This document shows positions 33,122 to 43,591 of a stretch of DNA of 64,000 nucleotides, piece after piece; the first letter of the stretch is position 1; each line of letters opens with the position of its first letter. Under the pieces are notes generated by a model that saw only the letters and a program-made list of their open reading frames with translations, ran no database searches and was not told the DNA's origin. The translations under genes were made by a program, and so were the position numbers. Origin of the DNA: CAYUYV01 sp964561475 (lineage in GTDB: Bacteria > Pseudomonadota > Alphaproteobacteria > JAJFIK01); NCBI GenBank assembly GCA_964561475.1, contig CAZLPU010000001.1:1-64000 (forward strand). The letters run 5' to 3'.

Positions 33122-33894
33122 CCACCTCCCCGGCGCTGGCCCCTTTATCCGTCGCGAATCTGACAGTCGCCTACGGGGAAAAACCGGCGCTTTGGGACAT
33201 CACCTATGAGGCACCGGCCAGCGGGCTGGTCGCGATTGTCGGGCCGAATGGCGCCGGCAAGTCCACCTTCATCAAGGCCATTCTCGGCCTCGTACCCCGC
33301 ATCAGCGGACAGGTGCGCGTGTTCGGTCAGCCCGCCGCCAAGGCCATGGCCCGGGTGGGCTATGTTCCCCAGCGGGCCAGTGTGGATTGGGACTTTCCGG
33401 CCACGGCCCTGGATGTGGCGGCCATGGGACTTTACCGCACCCTCGGCTGGCTGAAGCCGGTCGGCCGCCGGGAAAAGAACCGTGCCCTGGAATGCCTGGA
33501 CCGGATGGGGTTGGCGGATTTCGCCCACCGTCAGATCGGTCAGCTTTCCGGCGGACAGCAGCAGCGGGTGTTCCTTGCCAGGGCCCTGGCCCAGGACGCG
33601 GACCTGTACTTGATGGACGAACCCCTGACCGGGGTGGATGCGGCCACCGAAGATGCCATCATCGAAACCTTCCGCAGTCTGCGCCGGGACAACAAGCTGG
33701 TTGTTGCCGTCCACCACGATCTGGAGACCGTGACCAGCTATTTCGATTCCGTCCTCCTGCTGAATGTCCGTCTGGTTGCCGCGGGGCCCGTGAGCGATGC
33801 CTTTACGCCGGACCTGCTGCGGACCACCTATGGGGGCCGTCTGGCCGTCGGCGCGCCGCCCCTTCAGGTGGATACCCGGGAGGCATTGGGATGA
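33118..33894 (+). CDS. troB: Metal ABC transporter ATP-binding protein
   Basis: A 258-residue ABC ATPase. Walker A is GPNGAGKST, the signature LSGGQQQR, Walker B LYLMDEPLTGVD, and the switch His is in VAVHHDLETV. The D-loop and the YVPQRASVDWDFP Q-loop are typical of TroB/SitB/MntB ATPases. It overlaps both neighbours by ATGA (33118-33121 and 33891-33894), so the operon is tightly coupled. It powers import by the two permeases downstream. Confidence 0.93.
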   Translation: MTTSPALAPLSVANLTVAYGEKPALWDITYEAPASGLVAIVGPNGAGKSTFIKAILGLVPRISGQVRVFGQPAAKAMARVGYVPQRASVDWDFPATALDVAAMGLYRTLGWLKPVGRREKNRALECLDRMGLADFAHRQIGQLSGGQQQRVFLARALAQDADLYLMDEPLTGVDAATEDAIIETFRSLRRDNKLVVAVHHDLETVTSYFDSVLLLNVRLVAAGPVSDAFTPDLLRTTYGGRLAVGAPPLQVDTREALG

Positions 33895-35141
33895 GCCAGG
33901 TCTGGGCCTGGGATTCGGCCTGGAACTGGGCTTGGGCCGGGGCCTGGGCCGGGAGTGGGGTCGGGGCAGTGGGGTCTGCCGATCCAGGCCTTTCCGGACT
34001 TCTGGCGGACCTTGTCGCGGTTCTGACCTTTCAGTCGGGCTATAACACGAACGTGGTTCTGGCCGGGACCATCATGCTTGGTATGGCGGCGGGGCTTGTG
34101 GGCGCGATTGTTTTCCTGCGCAAGCGCTCCATGATGAGCGACTCCATCAGTCATTCGACCCTGCCCGGAGTGGGCCTCGCGTTCCTTGTGGGGATTTTTC
34201 TGTTCGAGGACGGACGGGTGCCCTGGCTGCTAATGGCAGGTGCTGCCGCCACGGCCCTGACCGGCGTATTCTCCGTCCAGTGGATCCGTGACAGTACGAG
34301 GTTGCCGGAGGACACCGCGATCGGCACCGTGCTGAGTGTCTATTACGGTATCGGCGTGGTGGTGCTGAGCGTCATCCAGGCCCTGGATGTGGAAGGTAAG
34401 GCGGGCCTCAACGGGTTCCTGATCGGCTCGGTCGCCAGTCTGCGGATGGGTGAGGCGTGGCTGATCGCTGGTGTGTCCCTCGCGGTCTGTGCCGTGACCG
34501 TGGCACTGCGCAAGGAATTTCTTCTGCTTTGTTTCGACCGGGATTTTGCCACGGCGTCCGGCTGGCCCGTGCGGAGGCTGGACCTGGCGCTGATGGGCCT
34601 GCTGCTTGTTCTTGTTTCCGTCGGTCTCAAGACCGTCGGCATGGTGCTGATCATCGCCATTGTCATCATTCCCCCTGCTGCTGCGCGCTTCTGGACCGAC
34701 AGGATTGGGCTGCTTCTGGGCCTGTCCGCCCTGTTCGGGGCGCTCAGCACGGGCTTTGGCGTGGCCCTGTCCGCTGTTCTGGCTCATATGCCGACGGGCG
34801 CGGTGATTGTGTTGACTGCAGGTACTGTGTTCATTGTCAGTTTGCTGTTCGGAGCGGCGAACGGTGTGCTTGCGGCGGGAGCGCGCCAGAGCCTGTGGCG
34901 CTTCCGTCTCTGGGAATTCGGTTTGCTGATGGATGCCAGGAGCGGCCACGGCAAGGCCCGCATGGGCCTGGAGCGGCTTGTTGCCATGGGGCTGGGTATT
35001 CTGTCGGCGGACGGACGGCCGACGACCCTCGGGAATGCCCGGCTTGACGGCCATATCCGCTCCGGGGCGCTGGTGCAGGCGATGCCCTGGGAGTTTCGGC
35101 AAGGTGACATCCGATCGGGCAGGGGGGATGGGGCGCAATGA
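33891..35141 (+). CDS. troC: Metal ABC transporter permease, first subunit, with extended ends
   Basis: A 416-residue ABC-3 family permease. Helices include VVLAGTIMLGMAAGLVGAIV, LLLVLVSVGLKTVGMVLIIA and AVIVLTAGTVFIVSLLFGAA. Family sequence GSVASLR, KEFLLLCFDRDFA and IPPAAARFWTDR is clear. The first 25 residues are an odd Trp/Ala repeat (VWAWDSAWNWAWAGAWAG). The C-terminal 100 residues (LWRFRLWEFGLLMDARSG onwards) are a soluble extension; some TroC-type permeases carry a DtxR-like domain there, but I cannot prove that here. ATGA overlaps occur on both sides. Confidence 0.87.
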   Translation: MSQVWAWDSAWNWAWAGAWAGSGVGAVGSADPGLSGLLADLVAVLTFQSGYNTNVVLAGTIMLGMAAGLVGAIVFLRKRSMMSDSISHSTLPGVGLAFLVGIFLFEDGRVPWLLMAGAAATALTGVFSVQWIRDSTRLPEDTAIGTVLSVYYGIGVVVLSVIQALDVEGKAGLNGFLIGSVASLRMGEAWLIAGVSLAVCAVTVALRKEFLLLCFDRDFATASGWPVRRLDLALMGLLLVLVSVGLKTVGMVLIIAIVIIPPAAARFWTDRIGLLLGLSALFGALSTGFGVALSAVLAHMPTGAVIVLTAGTVFIVSLLFGAANGVLAAGARQSLWRFRLWEFGLLMDARSGHGKARMGLERLVAMGLGILSADGRPTTLGNARLDGHIRSGALVQAMPWEFRQGDIRSGRGDGAQ

Positions 35142-36121
35142 CCATGGCCAACTTTCTCACCATCGATCTTCCGGCCCTGATGCTGGGCATGCTGGCCTGC
35201 CTTGCCTGTGCCATTCCCGGCAATTTCCTGATCCTGCGCCGGCAGGCTCTTCTGGGGGATGCCATTTCCCATGTGGTCCTGCCGGGCATCGTGATCGGGT
35301 TTCTGCTGGCGGGCAGCCTTTATCCGCCTGCGATCTTTCTGGGGGCATTGACTGCCGCCCTGGTCGCAGTTGGGTTGATTGCCCTGGTGCGGATTGCCGG
35401 ACGGATGGAGTCCGGTGCGGCCATGGGCGTTGTATTCACCACCATGTTTGCCATCGGTGTGGTGCTGCTGGAGCAATCCCACACCCGGCGGGTCCATCTG
35501 GATGTGCAGCACACACTGTATGGCAGCCTGGAAGGCACCTTGTGGCTTGGGCCGGGAACCCTGGGCGACCTGTTGGAGCCATCGGTGTGGGCGAGCCTGC
35601 CCCAGCCCATCGTGACCCTGGCGGTGGTGACGGCGGCCTTGATCGTTCTGACCACGGTGTTTTTCAAGGAATTGAAACTGGCGAGCTTCGATCCGGGTCT
35701 TGCCGCATCCCTGGGGTTCCGTCCCCGGATCATCGATGTGGGTCTAATGACCGCGACCGCCTGTGCAGCCATTGCGGCCTTTCAGGCCGTCGGCTCCATT
35801 CTGGTGATCGCCATGTTCATTTGCCCGGCCGCCTCGGCGCGGATGCTGACCGACAGGCTCGGCGTTCAGATCATGATGAGCGGATTGCTGGCCGTGCTCA
35901 GCGCGGTGGTGGGCTACGGTCTGGCGGCGGCGGCGCCGGTTCTGTTCGGCCTCTCCGAAGCCATTTCCGTCAGTGGCATGATCGCCACGGTGGCAGGCCT
36001 GATCCAGACCCTGGCCATGGTCTTCGCGCCGCGCCATGGGGCCCTGGCGCGATACCTCAAGCGCCGTCACTCCCTGCGGGCGGATACGGATGGAGCAGGC
36101 TCCTTCAGCCCGTCCCACTGA
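35138..36121 (+). CDS. troD: Metal ABC transporter permease, second subunit
   Basis: A 327-residue ABC-3 permease with about eight helices. ALLGDAISHVVLPGIVIGFLL is the conserved family segment; KELKLASFDPGLAASLGF and FICPAASARMLTDRL follow. Together with troC it would form a heterodimeric channel, as in Tro and Sit systems. It starts by ATGA overlap with troC; an ATG two codons later (35144) is an alternative. It ends 25 bases before the convergent RND adaptor gene. Confidence 0.9.
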   Translation: MTMANFLTIDLPALMLGMLACLACAIPGNFLILRRQALLGDAISHVVLPGIVIGFLLAGSLYPPAIFLGALTAALVAVGLIALVRIAGRMESGAAMGVVFTTMFAIGVVLLEQSHTRRVHLDVQHTLYGSLEGTLWLGPGTLGDLLEPSVWASLPQPIVTLAVVTAALIVLTTVFFKELKLASFDPGLAASLGFRPRIIDVGLMTATACAAIAAFQAVGSILVIAMFICPAASARMLTDRLGVQIMMSGLLAVLSAVVGYGLAAAAPVLFGLSEAISVSGMIATVAGLIQTLAMVFAPRHGALARYLKRRHSLRADTDGAGSFSPSH

Positions 36122-36146
36122 CCTGCCGGGTTGTTCCGGCCTGTGA

Positions 36147-37226
36147 TCAGCTTGAGCCGATCAACTGGACGGTCTGACCGTCCCGAAGCCGCTCGGCACC
36201 GCGCACGACGACCAGATCGCCATCATTCACCGCGCCGCGCACTTCGATCATGGAACCGTTTCCGGTGCCGGTTTCCACCGCCACCCGACTGGCGGTCCGA
36301 TCTTCCGTGACCACGAAAACCGATGTCCCCGACTGGCGCAGCACCAGGGCATCCCGGGGCACGGCGATGACATCGCGCCGGTCGCCGGACGGCACCGCGA
36401 CCCGAACCGGCGTGCCGGTCACCCATTCATCGGCAGGCAGGGCAATGCGGATTTCAAAGGTCCGGCTCACTTCGCTCCCCACCCGGACGAGGGTGCGTAA
36501 CTCACCGGTCAGGGTGCGCCCGAGCCCCTCCATGACCAGGGTCATGCCTTCACGCACGAATGGGGCACTGCGCACGGGAATGCGGGCGCGCACTTCCACA
36601 TCGCTGGTGTCCACCAGGCGGGCCACTTCCGTTCCCGTGGAGACATACTCACCCCGTTCAATCAGCCGTTCCACCACCTGGCCGGGGAAAGGGGCCCGGA
36701 CCGTTGCGTTGGCGAGATTGATCTGACTGCGCTCCAGGGCGATCTGTGCTTCGGCCAGATCCTGCATGGCCACGTCCCGCTGGACCTCCACTTCGTCAAC
36801 CGCCCGTGCGGGGGCATTGTTCCGCCGGGCCAGTTCCCTTTGGCGGGCCACCTCCCGGTTCAGGAAGCCCAGATTGGCCTCGATCCGGGCGATCCGCGCC
36901 TCGATGCCGCTGACCTCGAGGGAGAGAAGCCGCTTGTCCAGTTCGGCGATGGGGCTGCCGGCCTCGAGCATCGTGCCCACTTCGGCGATGGACTGGACCC
37001 GCCCGGCTATTTCCGCCGCCACCCGTGCATCGGCGCGGCTGATGACCGTGCCGGGAACCCCGATGACCGGAGCCATTTCCATGACCTGGGCCGGTTCCGC
37101 CACGACCCGGGCGGCGGGCATTTCCTGGGCCAGGACCGGCCCCGCCGCCCATGCCGAGCAGGCCAGCGCCAGGGCGGTAAAGAGGGGACGCATTCCCTGA
37201 AACAGGGTCAGTTGAGTGTCCGACAT
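36147..37226 (-). CDS. RND efflux periplasmic adaptor (membrane fusion protein)
   Basis: A 359-residue adaptor of the HlyD/AcrA family. The signal peptide ends near AAGPVLAQE. The lipoyl half-motifs AAEIAGRVQSIAEVG and VRAPFPGQVVERLIERGEY flank a short helical hairpin (about 105-165). A beta-barrel follows. Adaptors join the inner-membrane pump to an outer-membrane channel. It is upstream of, and 40 bases from, the RND permease in the same transcript direction... the permease start is further upstream, so on the minus strand the permease gene comes first and this adaptor second is not the case: the adaptor stop is nearest troD and the permease stop (37267) lies just before this gene's start, so the order is permease, then adaptor. 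Confidence 0.86.
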   Translation of the reverse strand: MSDTQLTLFQGMRPLFTALALACSAWAAGPVLAQEMPAARVVAEPAQVMEMAPVIGVPGTVISRADARVAAEIAGRVQSIAEVGTMLEAGSPIAELDKRLLSLEVSGIEARIARIEANLGFLNREVARQRELARRNNAPARAVDEVEVQRDVAMQDLAEAQIALERSQINLANATVRAPFPGQVVERLIERGEYVSTGTEVARLVDTSDVEVRARIPVRSAPFVREGMTLVMEGLGRTLTGELRTLVRVGSEVSRTFEIRIALPADEWVTGTPVRVAVPSGDRRDVIAVPRDALVLRQSGTSVFVVTEDRTASRVAVETGTGNGSMIEVRGAVNDGDLVVVRGAERLRDGQTVQLIGSS

Positions 37227-37266
37227 GACAGGTCTCCGCGAAAACAGTCCGTTCAGGGTGCAATGA

Positions 37267-40200
37267 TCAGGTTGCCACGATACCGGGGCGGCGGGCTTCG
37301 CCCAGGCGCAGCAGGCTCGGCAACAACAGAAGCGTGAAGATCAGGCTGACCGCCATGCCACCGACAATGGTCACGGCAAGGCCCCGGTAGATGGTGCTGC
37401 CGATGCCGGGGATCATCACCAGGGGGAGCATACCGAAAAGGCTCGTCAGTGTGCTCATGAAAATGGGTCTCAGCCGCATCCGCAAGGCATCCCGAACGGC
37501 GCCTTTGCGCGAGGCACCCGCCGCTTCGGACCGGCGGGTTCTGTCCACGAGCAGGATGGCGTTATTCACCACAAGCCCAAGCAGGATGATGAAGCCGATC
37601 ATGGTCAAAAGATCCAGGGGCTGGTTGACGAACAGATTGAGCACCTGAAGCCCTCCCATGCCGCCGACGGTCGCCAATGGCAGGGCGATGACCACCAGGG
37701 CAGAGTCCCTGAGGGATTTGAACAGGGCAGCCATCAGCAGAAAGAGCAGACCGATGGCCAGGAGGAAGTTTTCCGCCATGGCGGACACGGCCCGGTTCAG
37801 GTCATTGGCGTTGCCGCCGTACTGGATCGCACCGCCCGGGGGCAGAAGATCCGCAAGCTGAGGTTGCACTTCCTGCTCGAAAGTGTCGATCATGTCCTGA
37901 AGGGCAAGGCCTGGAGGCTGGCCCACGAAGAGGGAAACCGTGCGCCGCTTGTCCACCCTGCGGATGGAGCTGGGCCCCACCGTGCGTTCAATTTCCACCA
38001 GTTCGCCCAAAGGCACTACGGCGCCGGAGGGGGTGGCAATGGGCACGGCCCCGAGAGCGTCCGGATCGTTCCAGGTTTCCGAACGCAGGATGATGTTCAG
38101 CCGGCTTTCCCCGTCGAAGTATTCACCCAGAAAGAGCCCGTCGCCGAGGGACCGGATGATCTGGGCCAGATCGGGTCTCGTGAGCTGGGCCTCAAGGATC
38201 CGGTCGTCCCTGGGGCGGATCCGCAATTCCGGTTCCGCCGGATCCGGATTGGGGAAAATGCGCACATTGGTGCCCTGGGGCAGGGCCTCGGTCAGAAGGC
38301 GCCGGGCTTCGATGGCCGCTTCCGCCAGGGGCCCGATATCCTCTCCCTGCAGATGAAGGACAAGTCCGGTGCCGTCATCGAAGCCACCGAACAGGGAGCC
38401 CTGCTGGGAGAAGGTCTGCACGTCCGGCAGGTCCACCAGAATTTCCTCGCGCATGAGGGTCAGCAGGTCATCGACCTTGGACTGATCCTGCACCCGCACA
38501 CCGATGCTCCCGCCCTGGCCCCAGAAGATCACATAGTAGTTGCGCAGGGCCGGCTCCTTTTCGCCCTTCAAATAGGGGTCGAGGCGCTTCAGGATCGGCT
38601 GGGCCACCTCCTGGTCGACAAAATCCACGGAAACCCCGTCGGGCACGTTGAGCCATGTGTCGACCGCATCCCGCTTCACCGGTGGCAGATAATTCAGGCT
38701 GGGGATCATCAGCAGTGTGGCGACGATGGGGAGGGTGATCAGTCCTGCGATCCAGGCCATGCGCCGGCGGGGCGTGTCGGTGAGGGCCATGAGGCCGCCC
38801 GCCAGGGATTCCCAGAGGGGGCGGGGATTGTCCACTTCCTCGCGCTGGCGGACGAAATAGCGGGCAGCGGTCGGTAGCACGAAGACCGCCACGATCAGGG
38901 ACATCCCGACCGCAATGGCGATGGTGAGGGCGAGATCCGCGAAAAGCTGTCCTTCCACGTCCCGGATGAAGATGATCGGCACAAAGATCGCGATGGTCGT
39001 CGCGGTGGAAGCCAACAACGCACCGGCCACTTCCATGGCGCCCTGCTGGGAAGCCTGGGCCACGTCCTTGCCCTGTTCACGCAGGCGCACGATGTTTTCC
39101 AGTACCACAATCGCGGCATCAAGTACCATTCCCGTTGCAAAGGCGAGGCCCGCAAGGGAGATCACGTTGATGGACCGTCCCGCCAGGTCCAGGATCAGGA
39201 AGGTGGTCAGCAGACAGATGGGGATGGTCGAGGCGATGAGCAGTGTGGCCCGGGGACGGCGCAGGAACAGCCACAGGACGCCAACCGCAAGGGTGATGCC
39301 GATCAGCAGATTGTTGGTGAGCAGGGAAATGGCCCTGAGAATGAACACGGACGGGTCGAAACTCTTCTGGGCATCCAGCCCTTGTTCAGCAAGCACCGTA
39401 TCGCGCAACTCATCGAACAGGCTGTTCACGCCGTCGATAGTGGCGAGCACATTGGCGTTGTTCTCGCGCATGATCCGCAGGCCGATGGCCTCGTTGCCGT
39501 TCTGATAGGCGAATGTCGTCCTGGGCGCCGGTGCAACGCTGACGGTCGCGATATCTCCCAGGCGTATCGGCTCACCATCCCGCCATTCCAGCACCTGGTC
39601 CGACAGGGTTTCCGGATCGAACCGGCCCTCGAATTGAAGGGTGTACTGGCGTCGGCCCACATCCACCTGGCCGCCGGAGACATCGTCCGCCCGGCCTACG
39701 GTGCGGGCCACGCTGGGAATGTCGATCCCGTATTGGGCGGCGAGGAAGGGGTCGAAAACGATCTGCACTTCGTCATTGTCCACCCGGCCGCTTTCCACGC
39801 TGACACCGGACACGCCGGGTACGGATTCGATCCGAGGGATGAGGGTATCCCGGAGGAACCGTCGGTATTCGACCAGGGGACGGGGATTGTCGGCAAGGCG
39901 CTGGAGGAAATAGAAGATCAGGGTCTGATTGGAATCGCCGCCGCCCCCTCCCGCGCCGAATTGCAGCTGGGGCGGGTCCGCATCATCGGGCAGGGGCGGC
40001 AGCCGGTTCAGCCGGTTCAGCACCTCCAGGGCCACCGTGTTCATGTCCGTTTCCAGGGTGAACTCAAGCTGGATCTGGGACATGTTGGCCTGGGCATTGG
40101 CCTCCATCATCACCATGCCCGGCAGGCCCCTAAGCACGTCTTCCTGGGGTTCCACGATCTCGGCTTCGATTTCGCTGGGGCTCGCCGCGCGCCAGAAGGT

Positions 40201-40344
40201 CATGATGGACAGCCGGGGGCGCTCGATCTCCGGGAAGAGCTGGACCGGCAGATCCCGGAGGCTCAGCCCACCGAGAATGACCAGAATGGCGACCATCACC
40301 GCGACCCCGGCCGGGTTGCGGATGCATGCGGCAATGATACCCAT
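37267..40344 (-). CDS. RND efflux permease (AcrB/MMPL-type)
   Basis: A 1025-residue inner-membrane proton-driven pump. It has twelve helices in two homologous halves, each with a large periplasmic loop. The N-terminus MGIIAACIRNPAGVAVMVAI is typical. LAGLAFATGMVLDAAIVVLE is the TM4 proton-relay region with its Asp, and DLLTMIGFIILLGLVVNNAI is the matching region of the second half. The substrate (drug, solvent or other) is not predictable. ATG 40344 has GAGGGG about 10 bases upstream; the frame runs open for 225 bases before it without similarity. It is transcribed before the adaptor, 40 bases apart. No TolC-type outer-membrane gene is in the window. Confidence 0.92.
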   Translation of the reverse strand: MGIIAACIRNPAGVAVMVAILVILGGLSLRDLPVQLFPEIERPRLSIMTFWRAASPSEIEAEIVEPQEDVLRGLPGMVMMEANAQANMSQIQLEFTLETDMNTVALEVLNRLNRLPPLPDDADPPQLQFGAGGGGGDSNQTLIFYFLQRLADNPRPLVEYRRFLRDTLIPRIESVPGVSGVSVESGRVDNDEVQIVFDPFLAAQYGIDIPSVARTVGRADDVSGGQVDVGRRQYTLQFEGRFDPETLSDQVLEWRDGEPIRLGDIATVSVAPAPRTTFAYQNGNEAIGLRIMRENNANVLATIDGVNSLFDELRDTVLAEQGLDAQKSFDPSVFILRAISLLTNNLLIGITLAVGVLWLFLRRPRATLLIASTIPICLLTTFLILDLAGRSINVISLAGLAFATGMVLDAAIVVLENIVRLREQGKDVAQASQQGAMEVAGALLASTATTIAIFVPIIFIRDVEGQLFADLALTIAIAVGMSLIVAVFVLPTAARYFVRQREEVDNPRPLWESLAGGLMALTDTPRRRMAWIAGLITLPIVATLLMIPSLNYLPPVKRDAVDTWLNVPDGVSVDFVDQEVAQPILKRLDPYLKGEKEPALRNYYVIFWGQGGSIGVRVQDQSKVDDLLTLMREEILVDLPDVQTFSQQGSLFGGFDDGTGLVLHLQGEDIGPLAEAAIEARRLLTEALPQGTNVRIFPNPDPAEPELRIRPRDDRILEAQLTRPDLAQIIRSLGDGLFLGEYFDGESRLNIILRSETWNDPDALGAVPIATPSGAVVPLGELVEIERTVGPSSIRRVDKRRTVSLFVGQPPGLALQDMIDTFEQEVQPQLADLLPPGGAIQYGGNANDLNRAVSAMAENFLLAIGLLFLLMAALFKSLRDSALVVIALPLATVGGMGGLQVLNLFVNQPLDLLTMIGFIILLGLVVNNAILLVDRTRRSEAAGASRKGAVRDALRMRLRPIFMSTLTSLFGMLPLVMIPGIGSTIYRGLAVTIVGGMAVSLIFTLLLLPSLLRLGEARRPGIVAT

Positions 40345-40676
40345 CGCGGGTGTCCCCTCAAAAGTGATTAGACCGTGATCAAACAAATTCCGGCGGGCCG
40401 ATCGGCCCGGCTGACCGGGATCCGTGAGACCGGCCCTTGTGGCGATGTCATAGCACTTCCGCCCCGGTCGGGCAGGGCAAGACCGTGGCGCTGATTTGTT
40501 ATGCGACGAACGGCGGTTGATCTGCGGCGGAGGATGCTCTTGGTCGCAAGACCTGCCGGGAACGGCCACTCACCGCCTCCGATCCAAGGAACTCCTTCAA
40601 TCGGCAGTGGTCCGGCCAAAGGCGGCTTCCGCGAGAGCTATTGACACCACCGGCTGTAATGCGGGACTTTGGTGTA
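40345..40676. other. Gene-free stretch between the RND operon and the thiC leader
   Basis: These 332 bases separate the divergent RND permease and thiC units and must contain both promoters. The clearest signal is a perfect -35-like TTGACA at 40641-40646 on the plus strand, about 35 bases before the riboswitch; the matching -10 is poor. I see no gene. Confidence 0.5.
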
Positions 40677-40780
40677 GTCCTAGGGGTGCCCCAGCGAATA
40701 GGGGCTGAGACAGGGTTGGCTTTCAGGCAGCGCCCGATCCCTTCGAACCTGATCCGGTTAGCACCGGCGGAGGAAAGGAC
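40677..40780 (+). promoter_or_regulatory. TPP riboswitch (THI element) of thiC
   Basis: The closing stem P1 is GTCCT (40677-40681) with AGGAC (40776-40780). Conserved core elements are all present: GGGGTGCC, GGGGCTGAGA, CGAACCTGATCCGGTTA and CACCGGCGGAGG. Thiamine pyrophosphate binding should shut down thiC expression. The expression platform probably includes the hairpin at 40869. Confidence 0.95.
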
Positions 40781-40868
40781 ATGTCGCCAGCGGTGGTTCC
40801 CGGTGATCCGGTACCAACCGGGGCATCGGTCTCATCCGGAAGGTTGGGCCCCGTACCGCAGGCGCTCA

Positions 40869-40900
40869 GGAGGGATGAAACTCCCTCCCTTCCTTTTCCT
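40869..40900 (+). terminator. Candidate expression-platform terminator of the TPP riboswitch
   Basis: GGAGGGA (40869-40875) pairs with TCCCTCC (40882-40888) around TGAAAC, followed by a pyrimidine-rich tract CTTCCTTTTCCTCC. It lies 90 bases after the aptamer and 54 before the thiC ATG. It could be a transcription terminator switched by the aptamer. The U-tract is broken by C residues, so efficiency is uncertain. Confidence 0.5.
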
Positions 40901-40953
40901 CCTCTCGTCATTCCAGGACCCGAAACGGGTCTTTCGCACCAGAGGAGTTGTCC

Positions 40954-42603
<1,650 letters not shown>

Positions 42604-42613
42604 NNNNNNNNNN
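42604..42613. other. Assembly gap (10 Ns) inside thiC
   Basis: Ten Ns of probably arbitrary length join two contigs. Both flanks encode the same 47-residue stretch of ThiC with many synonymous and some amino-acid differences, so the flanks are not simple continuations of one gene. Confidence 0.98.
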
Positions 42614-43003
42614 GTTGTGATCGCATTAAAGATTGCGGCCCATTCTGCCTATCTCGCGAAGGGGCACCCGGCCGCTCAGATCCTTGACAATGCTCTGTCC
42701 AAGTCCCGTTTCGAGTTCCGCTGGCGTGATCAGTTCAATCTGGCCCTCGATCCGGAGACGGCCGAGTCATTCCATGATCAGACCCTGCCGGCGGACGGAG
42801 CGAAGGTTGCCCATTTCTGCTCCATGTGCGGCCCCAAATTCTGTTCCATGCGGATCAGCCAGGAAGTGGCGGAAGCGGCCCGGGGTCAGAACAGCGTGGC
42901 GGAAGTGGAAGAAGGCATGCGCCAGAAGTCCGAGGAATTCCGGGCTCTGGGCAGCCAGATCTATCAGACCCGCACGCCTGGGGCCCGCACCTCTGGGGAA
43001 TGA
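42614..43003 (+). pseudogene. thiC: Second thiC fragment, 3' part, after the gap
   Basis: 129 codons ending in TGA encode the ThiC C-terminus. It begins VVIALKIAAHSAYLAKGHPA and contains the radical-SAM cluster motif CSMCGPKFCSM (CxxCxxxxC), which in ThiC lies at the C-terminal end, then a charged tail. It restarts at the same residue region where the 5' fragment ends and differs from it in about a fifth of bases by eye. It is labelled pseudogene only because it is a fragment cut by the gap; it may well be the intact 3' end of a thiC gene. A terminator follows at 43106. Confidence 0.75.
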
Positions 43004-43105
43004 ATCCGGCGGCACACGCACACGGGCTGTCTCCCGTCCAGTATCCGGGTGGCCCAGACACTGGACCTCACGCGGTGGATTCGTCATAGTCCGTTGACAA
43101 AGCAG

Positions 43106-43131
43106 GGGACCGGGCTGGTACCGGTCCCTTT
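43106..43131 (+). terminator. Terminator after thiC
   Basis: GGGACCGG (43106-43113) pairs with CCGGTCCC (43121-43128) across a 7-base loop, followed by TTT. It lies 103 bases after the thiC stop. No gene is seen between it and the lipoprotein at 43278. Confidence 0.6.
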
Positions 43132-43277
43132 GCCATGGATTGCCCCTTTGTCAGGTCTGCACCGTCGGCGATCTGTGGGGACGAGAAACCGGTTCAAAGG
43201 CACGGTTCAGCCCCATGCTCGCCAGGTTCTCATGGTTCGATTGAATTGATGATGGTGGTAATCCCGGAGGAGACGTC

Positions 43278-43469
43278 ATGAAACAGCTTGCGGTGTTGTG
43301 TCTGGCCGGTCTTCTGCTGGGTGCCTGCGGTGGCAACACGTCCACAGTTCAGACGGGAAACACCACGGTCGGTCAGGAACTCCTCGACCTGAAACGTGCC
43401 TATGAGGCCGGGATCATCACCGAAAAAGAATACGAACGGGCCAAGCGGCGCATCCTGCGCGGCCGGTGA
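43278..43469 (+). CDS. Small SHOCT-domain lipoprotein
   Basis: A 63-residue lipoprotein. The lipobox is LLGAC, so Cys18 would be lipidated after signal peptidase II cleavage. The C-terminal half (LLDLKRAYEAGIITEKEYER) is a SHOCT motif, a short helical element found at the ends of many proteins. GGAGGAGA-like sequence precedes the ATG. Function unknown. Confidence 0.82.
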   Translation: MKQLAVLCLAGLLLGACGGNTSTVQTGNTTVGQELLDLKRAYEAGIITEKEYERAKRRILRGR

Positions 43470-43591
43470 TTGGCAAGACGATTTTCTCCCAGACTGAGCA
43501 TGCGGTGAGTAGCCCGGCCTAGCCTTCGGGAACTACACCCCAATGTACTCGCTCCGTAGCCCATACTGAGTGCGTGAACGATAAAGCGACT

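Noticed and set aside
40345..40569. 75-codon N-terminal extension of the RND permease
   Set aside because: The ATG at 40344 has a ribosome site and gives the normal RND N-terminus; the extension is Arg/Pro-rich noise.
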